Assembly (NCBI GenBank): GCA_025210455.1
Contig: JAOARQ010000053.1
Location: forward strand, 26,231 to 90,230
Origin: Pelagimonas sp.
GTDB taxonomy: Bacteria > Pseudomonadota > Alphaproteobacteria > Rhodobacterales > Rhodobacteraceae
Length of the DNA stretch: 64,000 bases
Reading direction: 5' to 3'
Shown: one piece after another, positions 31,056 to 44,699 of the stretch
Layout: each line of letters begins with the position of its first letter
Position numbering within the stretch: the stretch's first letter is position 1
Position numbers and translations under genes: made by a program
The notes under the pieces: model-generated
The model's input: the letters and a program-made list of their open reading frames with translations, nothing else
Told to the model about the DNA's origin: nothing
Database searches by the model: none

Positions 31056-33170
31056 ATGATGAAACCTCGTTTGACCGTCTCTTACCAACTTGCCGTTTTC
31101 TTTGCCTTGTCGTTGCTTGCCACGATTGGGACGGGCGCGCTTGGTTTTCTTGCAAACCACCGAACACTTGGCGATCTCGAGCACATTCACCGCACGACCG
31201 TACCCTCTTTGGAAAAGTCAGTGGATCAGGTCGGCGCTCTGACATTGCTGCGGCTTGAGACAGTCAGCTACCTCGGTCAGCCGTTGTTCAACCTGTCTGC
31301 ACAGGAAAACATTCAGGCTCTGGCTGCATCGTATCGTGATACATTCTCCACTTCGGAAGCGGATGGACAGCCCGCTCAGGGCTCCGCGCTTCTAAGCGCG
31401 TTGACCTCAACCCTGGAAAGCCATCAATCCGCATCAGCCTATTATACAATTGTGGATGGGGCGATTTTACCGCTGACAGATTTCTTCGAAATCGTCTCAC
31501 GCGAACACGCAGAGATGCTTGAGTTTATCGACAAAAAGGCACGTTACGGCGAATTGCGGGGCCTGAACACAAATGCGGATGATACACGCTTAGCCAAATG
31601 GGCGCAGCGGTTTGCGCCAAACGACACTGAATTGGAAACCCTGGTCAGTTCAGCGCTAGAGCTTGAACGCGGTATTCTGAATATGGTTGCCAAAGACATT
31701 GCCGACACCGGCAAGGTCAAAGAACTAACAGCAACACGCGTGCAAAAAGCCCCGCGCATCAAACTAAACCGGGCTATGACGCTTTTGAACCGGGCCGCTC
31801 TGGAACGCTCTGATACCTTTGTCAAAGCCGTGGTGGATGCGCGCGACATCCTGAATTTGACGTTCGAATCCGAAGCCTCTCAGGCGCGTGCAGCGCAGGC
31901 GCAGGGGTTTGCCATGCTTGACGAAACATTTGTCAGATCTGAACAACTGGCCGTCAAATCCGAGATTGGCATTGTCATCGCCATCGCCATCGGAACGATG
32001 GTTGCGCTTGGGGCTTCTGTCTTTGCCTGGAAGCGGATCGGGCAGCCTATGGCCCAGCTAGCACAGCTGATTTCCGACCTGTCGAAACGCGATTTTGCCG
32101 TTGCTGTGCCTTTCACCAAACGTGGGGATGAAATTGGTCAGATTGCACGCGCGGCAGATATCCTGCGCATCGCAGGCCGCGATCACGAAGCTGAGCTGCG
32201 CAAGATTGAAGAACAGCGCGACGGTGACCAGGCCCGTGCTTTCCTTGAGCTTGCCAGCGGATTAAACCGTCTGGCAAACCGCGATCTTAGCGCGCCAATT
32301 GAGACTGAACTGGCCGCAGAATATGAAGAACTGCGCAGTGATTTCAACGCTACGCAAGCTGCGCTGATTGATGCAATCACGCAGATTGCAAATAGCTCAA
32401 GCCGCATGAACACCTCAATTTCCGGCATCGCAAGCGCGACAGAAGATCTGTCAGATCGCACGGGCGGGTCCGCCAACGAATTGCAAAAGACAGCAGCAAC
32501 GCTTCAGAGAATGACAGAACTGGTAAAAGCTGCGGCTCAGGGAGCCACCGAGGCCGAGGGAATCGCAAAAGATGCCAAAACAAATGTCGAGCTTAGCACC
32601 GCCGTTCTAAGCGAAACGGTGCAAGCCATGCGCGATCTGGATGAATCCTCTGACAAGATTGTGGCTATCGTGGATATGGTCGACGACATCGCTTTCCAAA
32701 CTAATCTTCTGGCCCTGAACGCCAGTGTTGAAGCAGCCCGCGCAGGCGCTGCTGGCAAAGGCTTCAATGTGGTTGCAACCGAAGTGCGGCTCTTGGCCAT
32801 GCGCTCATCCGAAGCGGCCCGTGAAATCGGCACTTTGATCAATGTAAGCGGCGAACAAATCTCTAAAGGCGTGTCGCTGGTTGATCGCGTCAGCCATTCG
32901 CTGGAAACCATTTCTCATTCTGTAAATGACGTGTCCGACAGGGTGGCCGAAATTGCGCAATCCGCGCAGGATCAAAGTTTGGGTTTGAGCGACATAAATG
33001 CCTCTGTAGGGGAACTTGAACACAGCACCCAGCAAAACGTAAGCCTGTTTGAAAGCACCGCACGTTCAACACGCCTGTTGTCGGAAGAGGCCAAAATGCT
33101 GAGCGACACAGCCCATGCATTTGTAACACCTCCCGTCGATGAAACCGGTCAGGAAGTGAAAAGCGCCTAA
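31056..33170 (+). CDS. Transmembrane methyl-accepting chemotaxis protein
   Basis: A chemoreceptor of 704 residues. Membrane helix ~8-30, a large helical periplasmic sensor (~35-295), a second helix in IVIAIAIGTMVALGASVFAW, then HAMP and the cytoplasmic coiled coil. The signalling tip reads LLALNASVEAARAGAAGKGF, which contacts CheA/CheW. The start ATG 31056 or 31059 follows AAGGG; the track-upstream start would only add a non-hydrophobic tail. No che genes are adjacent. The ligand is unknown; the periplasmic domain is four-helix-like and not a recognisable Cache domain. Confidence 0.92.
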   Translation: MMKPRLTVSYQLAVFFALSLLATIGTGALGFLANHRTLGDLEHIHRTTVPSLEKSVDQVGALTLLRLETVSYLGQPLFNLSAQENIQALAASYRDTFSTSEADGQPAQGSALLSALTSTLESHQSASAYYTIVDGAILPLTDFFEIVSREHAEMLEFIDKKARYGELRGLNTNADDTRLAKWAQRFAPNDTELETLVSSALELERGILNMVAKDIADTGKVKELTATRVQKAPRIKLNRAMTLLNRAALERSDTFVKAVVDARDILNLTFESEASQARAAQAQGFAMLDETFVRSEQLAVKSEIGIVIAIAIGTMVALGASVFAWKRIGQPMAQLAQLISDLSKRDFAVAVPFTKRGDEIGQIARAADILRIAGRDHEAELRKIEEQRDGDQARAFLELASGLNRLANRDLSAPIETELAAEYEELRSDFNATQAALIDAITQIANSSSRMNTSISGIASATEDLSDRTGGSANELQKTAATLQRMTELVKAAAQGATEAEGIAKDAKTNVELSTAVLSETVQAMRDLDESSDKIVAIVDMVDDIAFQTNLLALNASVEAARAGAAGKGFNVVATEVRLLAMRSSEAAREIGTLINVSGEQISKGVSLVDRVSHSLETISHSVNDVSDRVAEIAQSAQDQSLGLSDINASVGELEHSTQQNVSLFESTARSTRLLSEEAKMLSDTAHAFVTPPVDETGQEVKSA

Positions 33171-33205
33171 GACAACATATCCTTACTTCGGTTTGGAAAG
33201 CGCTA

Positions 33206-33640
33206 CTAGTTCGCAACCTGCTTCATTGGTGGAATCGAATAGGTCAGGCTCGCATGGGCCACGGGCTTTTCCATCCCCTCGGAAAAAAGCAGCACATCTG
33301 TGACAGACAATGCCTTGCCCAGTTTCAGCACCTTTGCATGGGCCAGAACATCTTTGTCAGCCTCGGGTTTGCGCATAAAATCAATCGAACAATGGGTTGT
33401 AACCGCAAGCGCTTCTTTCCCGACAAAACACATGGTGGCCACATAAGCCGCCACATCCGCGAGCGCAAACATCGAAGGGCCTGATACAGTGTTGCCCGGA
33501 CGTAGGTGTTTCTCATCGGAAAACATGCGCATCACCAATAGATCTTCATCCAGATGGTCAATCGCAAACATCCCATCGATTTGCGGAAACACCTCCTCCA
33601 GAAATGTCCCCATCTCCTCTTTGCCGATCTTGACTTTCAA
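33206..33640 (-). CDS. Hotdog-fold thioesterase, PaaI-like
   Basis: 144 residues of the PaaI/YigI hotdog family: LRPGNTVSGPSMFALADVAAYVA carries the conserved hotdog helix with the catalytic-position aspartate, and FMRKPEADKDVLAHAKVLKLGK the beta-sheet. It hydrolyses acyl-CoA; chain specificity cannot be read. The start is TTG 33640, supported by GGGGAGGAAAGCA immediately upstream and no in-frame ATG that keeps the N-terminal helix. Divergent from the crotonase gene with 53 bases between starts; both may serve fatty/aromatic acyl-CoA use. Confidence 0.85.
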   Translation of the reverse strand: MKVKIGKEEMGTFLEEVFPQIDGMFAIDHLDEDLLVMRMFSDEKHLRPGNTVSGPSMFALADVAAYVATMCFVGKEALAVTTHCSIDFMRKPEADKDVLAHAKVLKLGKALSVTDVLLFSEGMEKPVAHASLTYSIPPMKQVAN

Positions 33641-33693
33641 TGCTTTCCTCCCCGTTTCCAGCCAGCTAAGCTTGCGAAAACCAGGAGGGCAAG

Positions 33694-34476
33694 ATGCAAA
33701 TCATTGAACGTGACGACACAAACGGGGTGGCGCATCTCAGGATGAACGCTCCTGAACGGTTCAATGCCCTATCCGACGAGATGCTGGCAGGTTTTCAACA
33801 GCAGATCGACATGTTGCAGCAGGACACTTCCGTGCGCGCCATCGTGATTTCCGGGGCAGGCAAGGTGTTTTGCGCGGGCCACGATCTGCGGCAGATTCAG
33901 GCTGCCCGGCAGTCCGAAGACAGAGGACGCAGCGCTTTCCAAGATCTTTTTGCACGCTGCACCGCCGTCATGACAGGCCTGCAGCGCCTTCCCCAGCCAG
34001 TGATCGCGCAGGTGCACGGCATCGCAACAGCGGCAGGCTGCCAGTTGGTTGCGTCGTGCGATTTGGCCATCGCAGCTGATGACACTCGTTTTGGGGTAAA
34101 CGGGGTCAACATCGGGCTATTCTGTTCAACCCCGATGGTAGCCCTGTCGCGCAATATCCCCCGCAAACAGGCCTTTGAGATGCTCAGTACCGGGGATTTC
34201 ATCACTGCCGCCAAAGCGGAACAGCTGGGGTTAATCAATAAGTCTGTCCCCGCCGAAAATCTGCCCGAAACAACCCAAGAGATGGCGCAGAAAGTGGCCT
34301 CAAAGCTCAGTTCAGCGGTCAAAATCGGCAAACAGGCTTTTTATGAACAGCTGCAAATGCCGCTGGATCAGGCCTATGCTTATACAGGCGATGTCATCAC
34401 CGAAAATCTGATGTGGCAGGATACCGAAGAAGGGATCAACGCCTTCTTGGAAAAACGCCCACCGAATTGGACCTAA
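33694..34476 (+). CDS. Crotonase-family protein, ECHDC3-like
   Basis: 260 residues with a crotonase fold: oxyanion-hole loops AGHDLRQIQ near 57 and GIATAAGCQLVASCDLA near 110. The sequence follows the ECHDC3 pattern (AAGCQLVASCD, GLFCSTPMVALSR, KQAFEMLSTGD). The two glutamates that catalyse water addition in enoyl-CoA hydratases are not at their usual places (a glutamine in GCQLV and an asparagine/isoleucine in GVNIG), so simple hydratase activity is doubtful. A strong AGGAGGG site precedes the start. Paired divergently with a thioesterase. Confidence 0.85.
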   Translation: MQIIERDDTNGVAHLRMNAPERFNALSDEMLAGFQQQIDMLQQDTSVRAIVISGAGKVFCAGHDLRQIQAARQSEDRGRSAFQDLFARCTAVMTGLQRLPQPVIAQVHGIATAAGCQLVASCDLAIAADDTRFGVNGVNIGLFCSTPMVALSRNIPRKQAFEMLSTGDFITAAKAEQLGLINKSVPAENLPETTQEMAQKVASKLSSAVKIGKQAFYEQLQMPLDQAYAYTGDVITENLMWQDTEEGINAFLEKRPPNWT

Positions 34477-34530
34477 AGCGAGGAAGCCCGCAGGGTTGAA
34501 GAGCACTGCCCGCTTGGCAGAGGCCCCGCA

Positions 34531-35907
34531 ATGGCTTACATGCGCCGCATGACACAGACACTCCATATCGTTGGGGGCGGCATGGCCGGCTCCGAAGCTG
34601 CGTGGCAAGCGGCGGAACTTGGCGCGCAGGTAATTCTGCATGAAATGCGCCCAAATGTTGAAACCTTTGCCCATCGCACCGGCGATTTGGGGGAAATGGT
34701 CTGCTCAAATTCCTTCAGATCCGACGATCATGAACAAAACGCCGTGGGCCTGTTGCATTGGGAAATGTTGCAGGCAGGCAGCCTGATCATGCGCACGGCA
34801 TATCAGCATCGGCTGCCCGCCGGTGGTGCCCTTGCAGTGGATCGCGATGTATTCTCTGCCGCGATCACCAAAACACTGCATGACCATCCCAACATCCAGA
34901 TTTCGCATGAAGAAATTACCTCTCTGCCTGAAGATGGGCAGTGGATTTTTGCCACCGGCCCGCTGACCTCGGCCACTTTGGGCGAAGCCATCCAGCAGGA
35001 AACTGGCGCAGATCGGCTGGCCTTTTTCGACGCCATCGCCCCGATTGTTTATGCTGACAGCATCGACATGTCCGTGGCCTGGAAGCAGTCCCGCTATGAC
35101 AAAGGCGAGACCGAAGAAGAGCAAAAGGCCTATATCAACTGCCCGATGACCAAAGACCAGTATGAGGCCTTCATCGACGCACTGCTGGCAGCAGATAAAA
35201 CCGAATTCCATGAGGGCGAGACCGCCAAGTATTTTGACGGCTGCCTGCCCATCGAAGTGATGGCGGAACGCGGGCGCGAAACCCTGCGTCATGGCCCGAT
35301 GAAGCCTGTTGGCCTGACCAACCCACATGACCCGGAAAACAAAGCCTATGCGGTGGTGCAATTGCGGCGCGACAATGCGTTGGGCACGCTCTACAATATC
35401 GTCGGATTTCAGACCAAAATGAAATACGGCGCGCAAAGCACTGTTTTCAAAATGATTCCGGGCCTGCATGAGGCCAGCTTTGCCCGGTTGGGCGGCATCC
35501 ATCGCAATACTTTCCTGAATTCCCCGACCCTGCTGGACAATCAGATGCGCCTGCGGTCGCGGCCCAACATCCGCTTTGCCGGGCAGGTGACCGGGGTTGA
35601 AGGCTATGTCGAAAGCGCGGCCATGGGGTTATTGGCGGGGCGCATGGCGGCAGCGGATATTGCGGGCCGCAGCCTGCCGGATCTTCCGCAAGACAGCGCC
35701 CATGGCGCATTGGTGCATCACATCACGGGCGGCGCAGAGGCAAAAACCTTTCAGCCGATGAACGTGAACTTTGGCCTTTTCCGTCCGCTGGATGGCATGC
35801 GCGGCGGGCGCAGAGGACGCCGTGAACGCTATAAAGGCTACAGTGATCGCGCCAAAGAGGTCTGGACAGACTGGCTGGCGCAACAAACCGGCCCTGCAAC
35901 ACAGTGA
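34531..35907 (+). CDS. trmFO: Folate-dependent tRNA (uracil-5-)-methyltransferase
   Basis: Makes ribothymidine at tRNA position 54 using methylenetetrahydrofolate and FAD. 458 residues (452 if ATG 34549 is used): FAD-binding [14 protein letters not shown] at the N-terminus, [13 protein letters not shown] near 58 with the conserved cysteine, and the C-terminal [10 protein letters not shown]. The gene overlaps gluQ by four bases, joining two tRNA-modification activities in one transcript. Confidence 0.95.
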   Translation: MAYMRRMTQTLHIVGGGMAGSEAAWQAAELGAQVILHEMRPNVETFAHRTGDLGEMVCSNSFRSDDHEQNAVGLLHWEMLQAGSLIMRTAYQHRLPAGGALAVDRDVFSAAITKTLHDHPNIQISHEEITSLPEDGQWIFATGPLTSATLGEAIQQETGADRLAFFDAIAPIVYADSIDMSVAWKQSRYDKGETEEEQKAYINCPMTKDQYEAFIDALLAADKTEFHEGETAKYFDGCLPIEVMAERGRETLRHGPMKPVGLTNPHDPENKAYAVVQLRRDNALGTLYNIVGFQTKMKYGAQSTVFKMIPGLHEASFARLGGIHRNTFLNSPTLLDNQMRLRSRPNIRFAGQVTGVEGYVESAAMGLLAGRMAAADIAGRSLPDLPQDSAHGALVHHITGGAEAKTFQPMNVNFGLFRPLDGMRGGRRGRRERYKGYSDRAKEVWTDWLAQQTGPATQ

Positions 35908-36776
35908 GCTTTACCACCCGATTTGCCCCCTCGCCCACGGGGCCTTTGCATCTGGGCCATGCGTATTCCGCGCTTTTGGCCCATGATCAGGCAAAGGCAG
36001 AGGGGGGCAAATTCCTGCTGCGTATCGAAGATATCGATAGCACCCGCGCGCGCCCCCAATGGGAGGCGCAAATTTATGATGACCTGCACTGGCTTGGCAT
36101 CACATGGGATGGTGCGCCGATGCGCCAGTCAGACCGGCTGCCGACCTACCAGCAGGCGCTAGGGCAACTTTGGGCGCGCGGCTTGCTTTATCCCTGCAAA
36201 TGCAGCCGCAAAGACATCAATGCTGCCCTGTCCGCACCGCAAGAAGGGGCGGAGCCCATCTTCGGCCCCGATGGCCCGGTCTACCCCGGCACATGCCGCC
36301 CCGGCGCTGACAATCAAGCGCCAAATCCGGGCACCCCCCTTCCATCGGGCGATGCTCTGCGCCTGAACATGACGGCCGCGCTTGCCGCTTTGGATGGTCG
36401 CGCGTTACGTTTTGAAGAAACCGATCTGGCCCCCGGAACATATCAGATCCCGGCAAAGGATCTGATCACAGGTGTTGGTGATATCGTCTTGTCCCGGCGC
36501 GATTTTCCGGGATCCTATCACCTGTCTGTGGTGCTGGATGATGCCGCTCAGGGCATCACCCATGTCATCCGCGGCGCCGATCTGTTCGATGCCACGCAAA
36601 TTCATGTGCTGCTGCAACAGCTTCTTGACCTGCCAACACCGACCTATACCCACCACCGTTTGATCCGCGATGATCAGGGCAAACGTCTGGCAAAACGTGA
36701 CGACGCCCGCGCCATCGCCCGCTACCGGGAAGAAGGCGCAACGCCGCAGGACATTCGCAAGATGGTTGGGCTTTAG
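35904..36776 (+). CDS. gluQ: Glutamyl-queuosine tRNA(Asp) synthetase
   Basis: A truncated glutamyl-tRNA synthetase-like enzyme of 290 residues that attaches glutamate to queuosine 34 of tRNA-Asp. HIGH-type motif [14 protein letters not shown] at the N-terminus, zinc-binding CKCSR near 95 with a later CR pair, and the KMSKS-like [12 protein letters not shown] near 258; there is no anticodon-binding domain. Start is GTG overlapping the trmFO stop. Tail-to-tail overlap of four bases with hisI. The window also carries two tRNA-Asp genes, its substrate. Confidence 0.94.
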   Translation: MSFTTRFAPSPTGPLHLGHAYSALLAHDQAKAEGGKFLLRIEDIDSTRARPQWEAQIYDDLHWLGITWDGAPMRQSDRLPTYQQALGQLWARGLLYPCKCSRKDINAALSAPQEGAEPIFGPDGPVYPGTCRPGADNQAPNPGTPLPSGDALRLNMTAALAALDGRALRFEETDLAPGTYQIPAKDLITGVGDIVLSRRDFPGSYHLSVVLDDAAQGITHVIRGADLFDATQIHVLLQQLLDLPTPTYTHHRLIRDDQGKRLAKRDDARAIARYREEGATPQDIRKMVGL

Positions 36777-37132
36777 ACCATCGGCTTCATCAACTCGGTT
36801 TCCGTGCCATCCGTGACCGACGTATAAAAGCACGAGCGCCGATTGGTGTGGCAAGCGGGGCCTTCCTGACGCACCATCGCAATCAGGCAGTCACGGTCAC
36901 AATCCACCCGCAGATCCACCAGTTCCTGAGTGTGCCCCGAGGTTTCGCCTTTGATCCAAAACGCCTGACGCGAACGCGACCAATAGGTCACCCGCTTGGT
37001 TTCGAGCGTTTTATTCACCGCCTCGATGTTCATCCAGGCCATCATCAGCACATCGCCATCATCCGCATCCTGCGCAATACAGGGGATCAGGCCCTTTTCA
37101 TTGTAAACCAATGTTTCAGGATCGAATTTCAT
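36773..37132 (-). CDS. hisI: Phosphoribosyl-AMP cyclohydrolase
   Basis: Third step of histidine biosynthesis. 119 residues: MMAWMN near 32, VTYWSRSRQAFWIKGETSG, and the Zn/Mg site DCDRDCLIAMV plus ACHTNRRSCFY with the three metal cysteines. ATG 37132 has AAGGG ten bases upstream; a GTG six bases earlier is less favoured. Monofunctional: no PRA-PH (HisE) domain. Stands alone, convergent with gluQ. Confidence 0.96.
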   Translation of the reverse strand: MKFDPETLVYNEKGLIPCIAQDADDGDVLMMAWMNIEAVNKTLETKRVTYWSRSRQAFWIKGETSGHTQELVDLRVDCDRDCLIAMVRQEGPACHTNRRSCFYTSVTDGTETELMKPMV

Positions 37133-37200
37133 TGACACTCAGCCCTTTCGCTATGCCATTTTCACCCTTATCTACGGGGAACGCAAAAAAAGGAAAAGCC

Positions 37201-37653
37201 ATGTCAGCGGAAAACGATCTGATCAAGCTCTACTCCGGTCGGATTCTGGAACTGGCGGCCGATATCCCCCGGTGCGAACGTCTTGAGGCGCCCGACGCCA
37301 CGGTCAAAAAGCGCTCGCCACTTTGCGGGTCAACAGTGACCGTTGATCTGCGGCTTTCTGATGGGCAGATCAGTGATTTTGGGCAAGATGTTAAAGCCTG
37401 CGCCCTGGGTCAGGCTGCGGCTTCGGTTGTTGGCGGGGCCATTGTGGGCTGTCATGTCGATGATGTGCGTGCGGCGCGCGCGGCCTTGAAAAGCCTTTTG
37501 AAAGAAGACGGGCCGACACCCCCGCCCCCCTTTGATGGGCTCGAAGTTCTGCGTCCGGCGGCGTCATTCAAGAACAGGCATGCGTCGATCATGCTGACAT
37601 TGGATGCTGCATGTGAGGCAATTGAGCAGCTTCAGGCAGATCACAGCGCTTAA
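37201..37653 (+). CDS. IscU/NifU-like scaffold protein lacking the third cysteine
   Basis: 150 residues related to the Fe-S cluster scaffold IscU/SufU. Cys42 in SPLCGS and Cys67 in VKACALGQ match the first two cluster ligands, and Asp is not obvious next to Cys67. The third ligand, cysteine in the IscU motif HCSIL, is replaced: here the segment reads RHASIML with Ala127. The start ATG 37201 follows AAGGAAA. A cluster could still be bound with another ligand (Cys83 in VGCHVDD), but classical scaffold function is uncertain. Common in Rhodobacteraceae as I recall; divergent from hisI. Confidence 0.8.
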   Translation: MSAENDLIKLYSGRILELAADIPRCERLEAPDATVKKRSPLCGSTVTVDLRLSDGQISDFGQDVKACALGQAAASVVGGAIVGCHVDDVRAARAALKSLLKEDGPTPPPPFDGLEVLRPAASFKNRHASIMLTLDAACEAIEQLQADHSA

Positions 37654-37695
37654 CGTAAAATTTTCACCTGTGTCGTAGCGTCGTGCATCCCATTT

Positions 37696-39111
37696 GTGAG
37701 CGACGCCATGACACAATTCGATCCGATGCAGGCCCCAGATGCCGGTCAGGAACTGTCTCTTTTAACAGAGGCCAGCACGCGACTCGGCCATGAAACTGTT
37801 GATATCGGGGGATTTCTTGAAGATCTGGATGCACGTTGCAAGGATCAGTTAAACGGTCTGCGCGGGGTTGAGACGAATACCGCGAATCTGACAGCCTCAA
37901 GTGAAACCATGTCCGAAGCGGTGAACCGAATGGCGCAGGCTGCGGACACCTCAATCGAGCAGGTGGCGCATTCAATCCAGTTTATCGCTGAAACGGGCCA
38001 AAGCTCGCAGCAACTGGCGCAATGGGTCCGGTCTATCCACGAAGAAAGCGACAGGGTCGAAGATCTGCTGCAGGGCGTACGCAATTCCAACACCCTGATT
38101 TCCGATGTGGCGTCTCAGGTTCATATCCTTGCGATCAACGCCAAAGTGGAGGCCGCCCGCGCGGGCCAGGCCGGCAAGGGCTTTTCCATCGTGGCCGATT
38201 CCGTCAAGGAACTGAGCCAGAAAACTGCGGATGCGGCTGAAACCATTCAAACAACGGTTGCGCAGCTTTCCGAATGGATGGCGAAACTGGCTGCGGGTGC
38301 ACAGACCACCGCAAAACAGGCGGATCAGGTTCTGGAACAAAGCGCGCAGACCGACCGCATCATGTCGACCATTCATCAGGGGATTGCCGGATTGCAGGCC
38401 GATACCCACGCCTTGCAGCAAGAAGCTGAAAAGACACAACAGGATGTAAGTCAGACGCGGGCAGCTGTTGAATCTATTGCCGGGTCGGTCAGCGAAGTGT
38501 CACAGGGCGTCGATGAGGCCAACCAACGGTGTCATATCCTTGTCGACACCTCCGAGGCGATCATGCAGCATTCTGTGGCGCTAGGGGGGGATGGCGCCGA
38601 TAGTGCGATGATCACCCTTGTGCAGGATCTGGCAGGTCGTGTCAGTGAAGTCTTTGAAAAGGCGCTGGAAACTGGGGCGATTTCGATGCAGCATCTGTTC
38701 TGCGAAGACTATCGTCCAATCCCGGATACCAATCCTCAGCAGGTGCTGACGCCATTTACCCGGCTTACGGACCGTGAACTGCCCGCTATTCAGGAACCAG
38801 TTCTGAATCTGGATGACCGTATCGTCTTTTGTGCGGCTGTCGACCGCAACGGCTATCTGCCCACCCACAATCTTAAATTTTCCAAACCCCAAGGCGACGA
38901 CCCGGTTGAAAACGCCGCCACAAGCCGCAACCGGAGGATCTTTGATGACCGTGTCGGATTAAAATCCGGTCGCAACACCAAACCCTTTCTATTGCAGGTT
39001 TACCGCCGTGACATGGGCGGTGGGAATTTTGTTCTGATGAAAGATCTCTCTGCGCCAATCCATGTGCGTGGGCGGCACTGGGGCGGCTTCCGCATGGGAT
39101 ACAAGTTCTAA
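37696..39111 (+). CDS. Soluble methyl-accepting chemotaxis-like protein with C-terminal sensor domain
   Basis: 471 residues without membrane helices. Residues ~15-330 are a long coiled coil with the chemoreceptor tip HILAINAKVEAARAGQAGKG near 150, and the last ~140 residues form a globular domain with RDMGGGNFVLMKDLSAPI and GRHWGGFRMGY, a pattern I associate with the extracytoplasmic-type sensors fused to cytoplasmic receptors. The start is GTG 37696; ATG 37708 is the alternative. Ligand unknown. Unusual order: sensor at the C-terminus of a cytoplasmic receptor. Confidence 0.85.
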   Translation: MSDAMTQFDPMQAPDAGQELSLLTEASTRLGHETVDIGGFLEDLDARCKDQLNGLRGVETNTANLTASSETMSEAVNRMAQAADTSIEQVAHSIQFIAETGQSSQQLAQWVRSIHEESDRVEDLLQGVRNSNTLISDVASQVHILAINAKVEAARAGQAGKGFSIVADSVKELSQKTADAAETIQTTVAQLSEWMAKLAAGAQTTAKQADQVLEQSAQTDRIMSTIHQGIAGLQADTHALQQEAEKTQQDVSQTRAAVESIAGSVSEVSQGVDEANQRCHILVDTSEAIMQHSVALGGDGADSAMITLVQDLAGRVSEVFEKALETGAISMQHLFCEDYRPIPDTNPQQVLTPFTRLTDRELPAIQEPVLNLDDRIVFCAAVDRNGYLPTHNLKFSKPQGDDPVENAATSRNRRIFDDRVGLKSGRNTKPFLLQVYRRDMGGGNFVLMKDLSAPIHVRGRHWGGFRMGYKF

Positions 39112-39144
39112 AAAAAACCGCCGCACTCTGGGAAGAGGCGGCGG
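39110..39144 (-). terminator. Intrinsic terminator reading leftwards, after the 40-residue gene
   Basis: On the minus strand CCGCCGC/GCGGCGG forms a stem with a 13-base loop, followed by TTTTTTTT. It lies 120 bases downstream of the small membrane protein gene and overlaps the 3' end of the chemoreceptor gene on the other strand. Confidence 0.75.
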
Positions 39145-39265
39145 TGCAGTGTGCGTTTCATGGTTTGGACAGATCGGCCTCAGGCAGGATGACCGAATAG
39201 GACAGGCAGACGCTATTGGGACAGGCGCGTGCAAACTCCAAACAAAACGCGGGCAGAAAATCGGA

Positions 39266-39388
39266 TCAAACGAAACTTGGGATGTGCAGCGCTCCCACGA
39301 GGATAACGACCAAAGACAGGGCGCCCAATGCATCCTGCCAAAGCGTCTGGTGCTGGCGGCGCAGTGCGATTTTTACTGTGTCGAGCAT
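39266..39388 (-). CDS. Predicted 40-residue single-span membrane protein
   Basis: Read directly from the sequence; too short for standard length cut-offs. It has a basic N-terminus (MLDTVKIALRRQHQ), a hydrophobic helix from about Leu21 to Leu34 (ALGALSLVVILVGALHI) and a short polar end, so probably an inner-membrane protein with the N-terminus in the cytoplasm. A GAGG ribosome site lies eight bases before the start and an own terminator follows. It is 91 bases downstream of recG on the same strand. Repeats resembling SOS boxes lie just upstream. No recognised family; similar small proteins may be conserved in Rhodobacteraceae. Confidence 0.7.
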   Translation of the reverse strand: MLDTVKIALRRQHQTLWQDALGALSLVVILVGALHIPSFV

Positions 39389-39410
39389 GTCGTGGCCTCA
39401 AGTTTGTTTT

Positions 39411-39425
39411 GTTTCCTCTTTGTTC
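39411..39425 (-). promoter_or_regulatory. SOS-box-like repeat before the 40-residue gene
   Basis: On the minus strand GAAC-N7-AAAC differs from the alphaproteobacterial SOS box (GAAC-N7-GAAC) at one base. It lies 23 bases upstream of the small gene. A second GAAC pair at 39458-39471 has only six spacer bases. Confidence 0.35.
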
Positions 39426-39478
39426 CATACCATTAATGACCTGTAAAGAAAAAACTGGAACAAAAGCGAACAAAAAAC

Positions 39479-43818
<4,340 letters not shown>

Positions 43819-43887
43819 TCACCCCGTCTGCACGCCAGTCTTATCTAAGGTGATAGGCGTGCAGGCAAGGAACGTCCAGCAGTGTCG

Positions 43888-44604
43888 TCAGCCGTTTGCG
43901 GCCAACTGCTTGTGATCATCCTGACCAGGTTCCGGATCACGCAACACATAGCCGCGCCCCCAGACCGTTTCGATATAGTTGTCGTCGCCAGTGGCCTCGG
44001 ACAGCTTCTTGCGCAGCTTACAGATGAACACATCAATGATCTTAAGTTCCGGTTCATCCATACCGCCGTAGAGATGGTTCAGGAACATTTCCTTGGTCAG
44101 GGTTGTCCCCTTGCGCAAAGACAGAAGCTCGAGCATCTGGTATTCCTTGCCGGTCAGGTGAACCGGCTTGCCACCAACCTCAACGGTTTTGGCGTCAAGG
44201 TTAACAGAGACCTTGCCAGTACGAATAACCGACTGCGAATGCCCTTTCGAGCGGCGGATAATCGCATGAATCCGCGCGACAAGTTCATCGCGATGGAATG
44301 GTTTGGTCATGTAATCATCTGCGCCAAAACCAAACCCTTTGATTTTGGACTGGGTATCATCATCCCCCGTCAGGATCAGAATCGGCGTATCAATACGGGC
44401 GACACGCAGCTGGCGCAGCACCTCATGCCCATTCATGTCCGGCAGATTCAGATCCAACAGAATAAGATCATAGTCATATAGTTTCGCCAGATCGATGCCC
44501 TCTTCCCCCATATCGGTGGAATAGACATTCAGATTGGCGTGGCCGAGCATCAATTCGATACTCTTCGAAGTGGTCGGATCGTCTTCAACCAGCAAAATCC
44601 GCAT
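43888..44604 (-). CDS. ctrA: Response regulator CtrA, cell-cycle/global regulator
   Basis: OmpR-family response regulator of 238 residues. Phospho-acceptor Asp51 in [11 protein letters not shown], Lys near 105 (DDYMTKPF), and a C-terminal winged helix with [12 protein letters not shown] and the CtrA-specific [19 protein letters not shown]. In Rhodobacteraceae CtrA mainly controls motility, gene-transfer agents and recombination rather than viability. ATG 44604 gives the family N-terminus; the upstream start adds 12 unrelated residues. A TTAA-N7-TTAC half-site lies upstream, and sciP, the CtrA inhibitor, is the next gene on the same strand. Confidence 0.97.
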   Translation of the reverse strand: MRILLVEDDPTTSKSIELMLGHANLNVYSTDMGEEGIDLAKLYDYDLILLDLNLPDMNGHEVLRQLRVARIDTPILILTGDDDTQSKIKGFGFGADDYMTKPFHRDELVARIHAIIRRSKGHSQSVIRTGKVSVNLDAKTVEVGGKPVHLTGKEYQMLELLSLRKGTTLTKEMFLNHLYGGMDEPELKIIDVFICKLRKKLSEATGDDNYIETVWGRGYVLRDPEPGQDDHKQLAANG

Positions 44605-44656
44605 CGGCTGTCTCCACAAAAGTCCAAAAGCTGAAACCAAACGTGCTCGAAAAAGG

Positions 44657-44671
44657 TTAACGCGACCTTAC
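44657..44671 (-). promoter_or_regulatory. Candidate CtrA box upstream of ctrA
   Basis: On the plus strand TTAA-N7-TTAC (consensus TTAA-N7-TTAA, one mismatch), about 55 bases before the ctrA ATG. Suggests autoregulation. Confidence 0.4.
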
Positions 44672-44699
44672 TATATGTGAAGACAATTGTATTTTAAAC

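Noticed and set aside
39458..39471. GAAC-N6-GAAC as a second SOS box
   Set aside because: The spacer is six, not seven, bases; noted only as support for the nearby one-mismatch site.
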